Below are positions 62,054 through 64,000 of a stretch of DNA of 64,000 nt, piece by piece. Each line of letters starts with the position of its first letter. The stretch's first letter is position 1. The notes beneath the pieces were generated by a model that was not told the DNA's origin, made no database searches, and saw only the letters and a list, made by a program, of their open reading frames with translations. The position numbers and the translations under genes are program-made. Location: positions 1 to 64,000 of the forward strand of contig CATZGB010000012.1 of assembly GCA_958418815.1 (NCBI GenBank), in the 5' to 3' direction. Source of the DNA: an uncultured Bacteroidales bacterium. GTDB lineage: Bacteria; Bacteroidota; Bacteroidia; Bacteroidales; Muribaculaceae.

Positions 62054-62801
62054 ACTCGACTTCCTTGGCGAATACGCCGCGTGGCTCCTGGGCTGCGGGG
62101 CGACATGCATACGCATCGAGAAGAACATAAACCGCATGGCGAGAGCCTTCGGGGTCGACGCGGGAGTGACCATCATGCCACGCCACGTCGAAATCTATGC
62201 CAGGTCTCCGCAGGGCGACCTGGCATTGCCCGTGGTCATACGCCAGGCGCCCCATTGCGGGCTCAACTTCACCGTCAACACCCGCCTGAGCCGCCTGAGC
62301 TGGGAGGTCGCCGACGGCAAAATCGGTTACGACGAGGCGGTAAGCCGGTTCGCCGAAATCACCGCGACCCCGCCCACACCCCGCAACGAGGTGCTGCTGC
62401 TGGCCTCCATGGCCAACGCCTCATTCTGCCGCCTCTTCGGAGGCGACCTGACAGCCGTGCTGGTGGTGTTTGTCGCCACCCTCGCCGGTTTCAAGCTGAA
62501 ACAGATGATGATGGCCGACCGGCGCGACATCCGGCTGGTCTTCCTCTGTTGCGCCTTCTTCTCGGCCGCCATCTGCGCGGGCGCCCATATCTTCGAGTGG
62601 GGCACGACCCCCGAGATAGCCCTCGGGACAAGCGTGCTTTACCTCATCCCCGGTGTGCCATACATCAACTCGGTCAGCGACCTGCTGGCCTGCCATTACC
62701 TCTGCGCCTTCAGCCGGTTTGTCGACGCGCTGGTGCTGACGGCCTGCCTCTCGGTGGGGCTGTGTGCCGGTATGTACCTCCTTGGGCTGCGGATGTTCTG
62801 A
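62022..62801 (+). CDS. Threonine/serine exporter, ThrE N-terminal-type subunit
   Basis: 259 residues (ATG 62022 or 62031). A cytoplasmic N-terminal part with the DUF1212-type motif LGEYAAWLLGCGATCIRIEKNINRMA, then about five membrane helices (LVVFVATLAGF, VFLCCAFFSAAICAGAHIF, LYLIPGVPYINSVSDL). It is the large half of a split threonine/serine exporter; the second half is the next gene. The exporter moves amino acids out through the inner membrane. Confidence 0.88.
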   Translation: MRNMKNTTTSRLDFLGEYAAWLLGCGATCIRIEKNINRMARAFGVDAGVTIMPRHVEIYARSPQGDLALPVVIRQAPHCGLNFTVNTRLSRLSWEVADGKIGYDEAVSRFAEITATPPTPRNEVLLLASMANASFCRLFGGDLTAVLVVFVATLAGFKLKQMMMADRRDIRLVFLCCAFFSAAICAGAHIFEWGTTPEIALGTSVLYLIPGVPYINSVSDLLACHYLCAFSRFVDALVLTACLSVGLCAGMYLLGLRMF

Positions 62802-62841
62802 GCGGCCCCGCCAAACGCTTACTCCCCCTGACATTCATCAT

Positions 62842-63336
62842 ATGGAACCGACACTGATATTGAGAATTCTTGAGGACGGATTGTTCGCGGCGATAGCATC
62901 AATCGGTTTTTCCTCAATCAGCAACACCCCGAGGCGCGCCTACCTCTGCTGCGGGGTGACCGCCGCCGTGGGCCACGCCATGCGTTTCATCCTGATGGAA
63001 CCCGGCTTGGGAGACATGGGCATCATCTGGGCCAGCACCATCGCGGCCTTTGTCATCGGCATACTCGGGGTGTTGCTCGCCCCGACGGTGAAATGCCCCG
63101 CCGAGGTCTGTCTCTGCCCCGCCCTGCTGCCGATGATTCCGGGAATGTATGCCTACCGCGCCGTGGCCGCCACCATCTCATGTCTCTCGGCTACCGACGA
63201 GCCGGCGTTCAACCATTACCTCTACCTGCTCAACTACAACGGCATGACCTGCGTGTTTGTAATCATCGGCATGGTGGTGGCCGTCAACCTGCCGGTCTTC
63301 ATGATGAAACGCATCTCATTCCAGGCCACCCGCTGA
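62842..63336 (+). CDS. Threonine/serine exporter, small subunit (DUF3815)
   Basis: 164 residues from ATG 62842 (MEPTLILRILEDGLFAAIASIGFSS); a longer frame from 62764 overlaps the previous gene. Four or five membrane helices, with GFSSISNTPRRAY and PALLPMIPGMYAY, the DUF3815 signature. Second half of the split ThrE exporter, 40 bases after the first half. Confidence 0.88.
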   Translation: MEPTLILRILEDGLFAAIASIGFSSISNTPRRAYLCCGVTAAVGHAMRFILMEPGLGDMGIIWASTIAAFVIGILGVLLAPTVKCPAEVCLCPALLPMIPGMYAYRAVAATISCLSATDEPAFNHYLYLLNYNGMTCVFVIIGMVVAVNLPVFMMKRISFQATR

Positions 63337-63376
63337 GCCGACCTCAACCCATTCATCCCCCATCCCTATCCTGATC

Positions 63377-64000
63377 ATGGAACTACGACAACTCCGATAC
63401 TTCGTCAAGGCCGCCGAGACCCTCAGCTTCTCCGAGGCCGCCCGCGCCCTCAACATTGCCCAAAGCACCCTCTCGCAACAGATAAAACAGCTCGAGGATG
63501 ACCTCGGGGTCACCCTCTTCAACCGCCCGGGCCACTCCCTGACCCTCACCGAGCCGGGCGAGGAACTGCTCCCCAGGGCCCGCCGCACCCTATGCGAGGC
63601 CCAGGCATGCGTCAGCCGCATGCAAGACCTCGGCAAGCTGCTGGCCGGGACACTCGACATCGGTGTCACCTACTCCTTCAGCCCGATTCTCACCGAGACC
63701 ATCATAGACTTCATGAAGCTCCACCCCGCCGTCAAGCTCAACATCCACTACAAGCCGATGGCCGAACTCATGGAGATGCTCCACGAGCGGGCCGTCGACT
63801 TCGTGCTGGCCTTCCGCCCCCTGGTGTGCGACGATGAGATAGAGTCACACATGCTGTTTGACAACCAGCTGTCGGTCATCGTGCGCGACAACCACACCCT
63901 CGCCGGGCTGCCGCGTGTCACACTCGCCCAGCTCGCCCGACACGACCTTGCGCTGCCCACCCGCGGCCTGCAGGCCCGCAACGCCTTCGACCACTGCGTC
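63377..64000 (+). CDS. LysR-family transcriptional regulator, cut by the window end
   Basis: At least 208 residues; no stop before the window ends. The N-terminal winged HTH is plain (MELRQLRYFVKAAETLSFSE, LNIAQSTLSQQIKQLEDDLG, LFNRPGHSLTLTEPGEELL), followed by the effector domain (LDIGVTYSFSPILTETI, RAVDFVLAF). Starts 40 bases past the exporter gene on the same strand, so it may regulate it. Target and effector unknown. Confidence 0.9.
   Translation, partial: MELRQLRYFVKAAETLSFSEAARALNIAQSTLSQQIKQLEDDLGVTLFNRPGHSLTLTEPGEELLPRARRTLCEAQACVSRMQDLGKLLAGTLDIGVTYSFSPILTETIIDFMKLHPAVKLNIHYKPMAELMEMLHERAVDFVLAFRPLVCDDEIESHMLFDNQLSVIVRDNHTLAGLPRVTLAQLARHDLALPTRGLQARNAFDHCV

Overview
The window looks like chromosomal DNA of a GC-rich member of the Bacteroidales, most likely near Muribaculaceae. 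The evidence is SusC/SusD pairs, a hybrid two-component regulator, Bacteroidetes promoters (TTTG, about 20 bases, TAnnTTTG), few Shine-Dalgarno sites, and several secreted proteins with type IX-like C-terminal tails. The family placement is an inference. No rRNA, tRNA, CRISPR array, transposase or integrase was seen. No stretch longer than 300 bases lacks a gene; the larger gaps hold hairpins, promoter boxes and one long palindrome.

Left arm (1-12.1 kb), nearly all minus strand: a giant secreted adhesin-like protein, a Crp/Fnr-type regulator, serS, a 184-base imperfect palindrome (MITE-like), a YqeY protein, a low-GC zeta-toxin-like kinase with a small partner flanked by a perfect 43-base direct repeat that is itself a promoter, a RecD-like helicase, cysS and a DUF3467 protein.

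Envelope polysaccharide region (12.2-24.5 kb): an SGNH protein and MBOAT acyltransferase pair, a divergent acyltransferase-3, one glycosyltransferase, a low-GC AAA/DUF4143 ATPase next to twin palindromes, then a Wza-Wzc-Wzy-Wzx-like export and polymerisation operon. A DUF4332 protein follows.

Fructan utilisation locus (25.2-47.9 kb): a minus-strand operon (GH32 fructanase, MFS sugar transporter, PfkB fructokinase) diverges from a hybrid sensor-regulator of the fructose-sensing type. After it come SusC, SusD, a BT1761-like DUF4960 lipoprotein, two more DUF4960 proteins, and two large LamG-GH32 proteins. Three features stand out: DUF4960 occurs five times in four proteins; in one protein a complete DUF4960 copy is inserted inside another; and both LamG-GH32 proteins have Glu where the GH32 nucleophile Asp is expected. 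Four of the secreted proteins have type IX-like tails instead of lipid anchors. The likely flow is surface capture and cleavage of levan or inulin, SusCD import, periplasmic release of fructose by the canonical GH32, fructose sensing by the regulator, MFS uptake and phosphorylation.

Right arm (48-64 kb): a minus operon pdxJ-exbB-exbD-tonB diverges from a small ACT-like protein, nadK and a YgjP-like metallopeptidase. Then come a TonB-dependent receptor with two DUF5689 lipoproteins, a phosphoethanolamine-transferase-like sulfatase-fold enzyme, a small membrane protein with a split threonine/serine exporter (ThrE), and a LysR regulator cut by the window edge.
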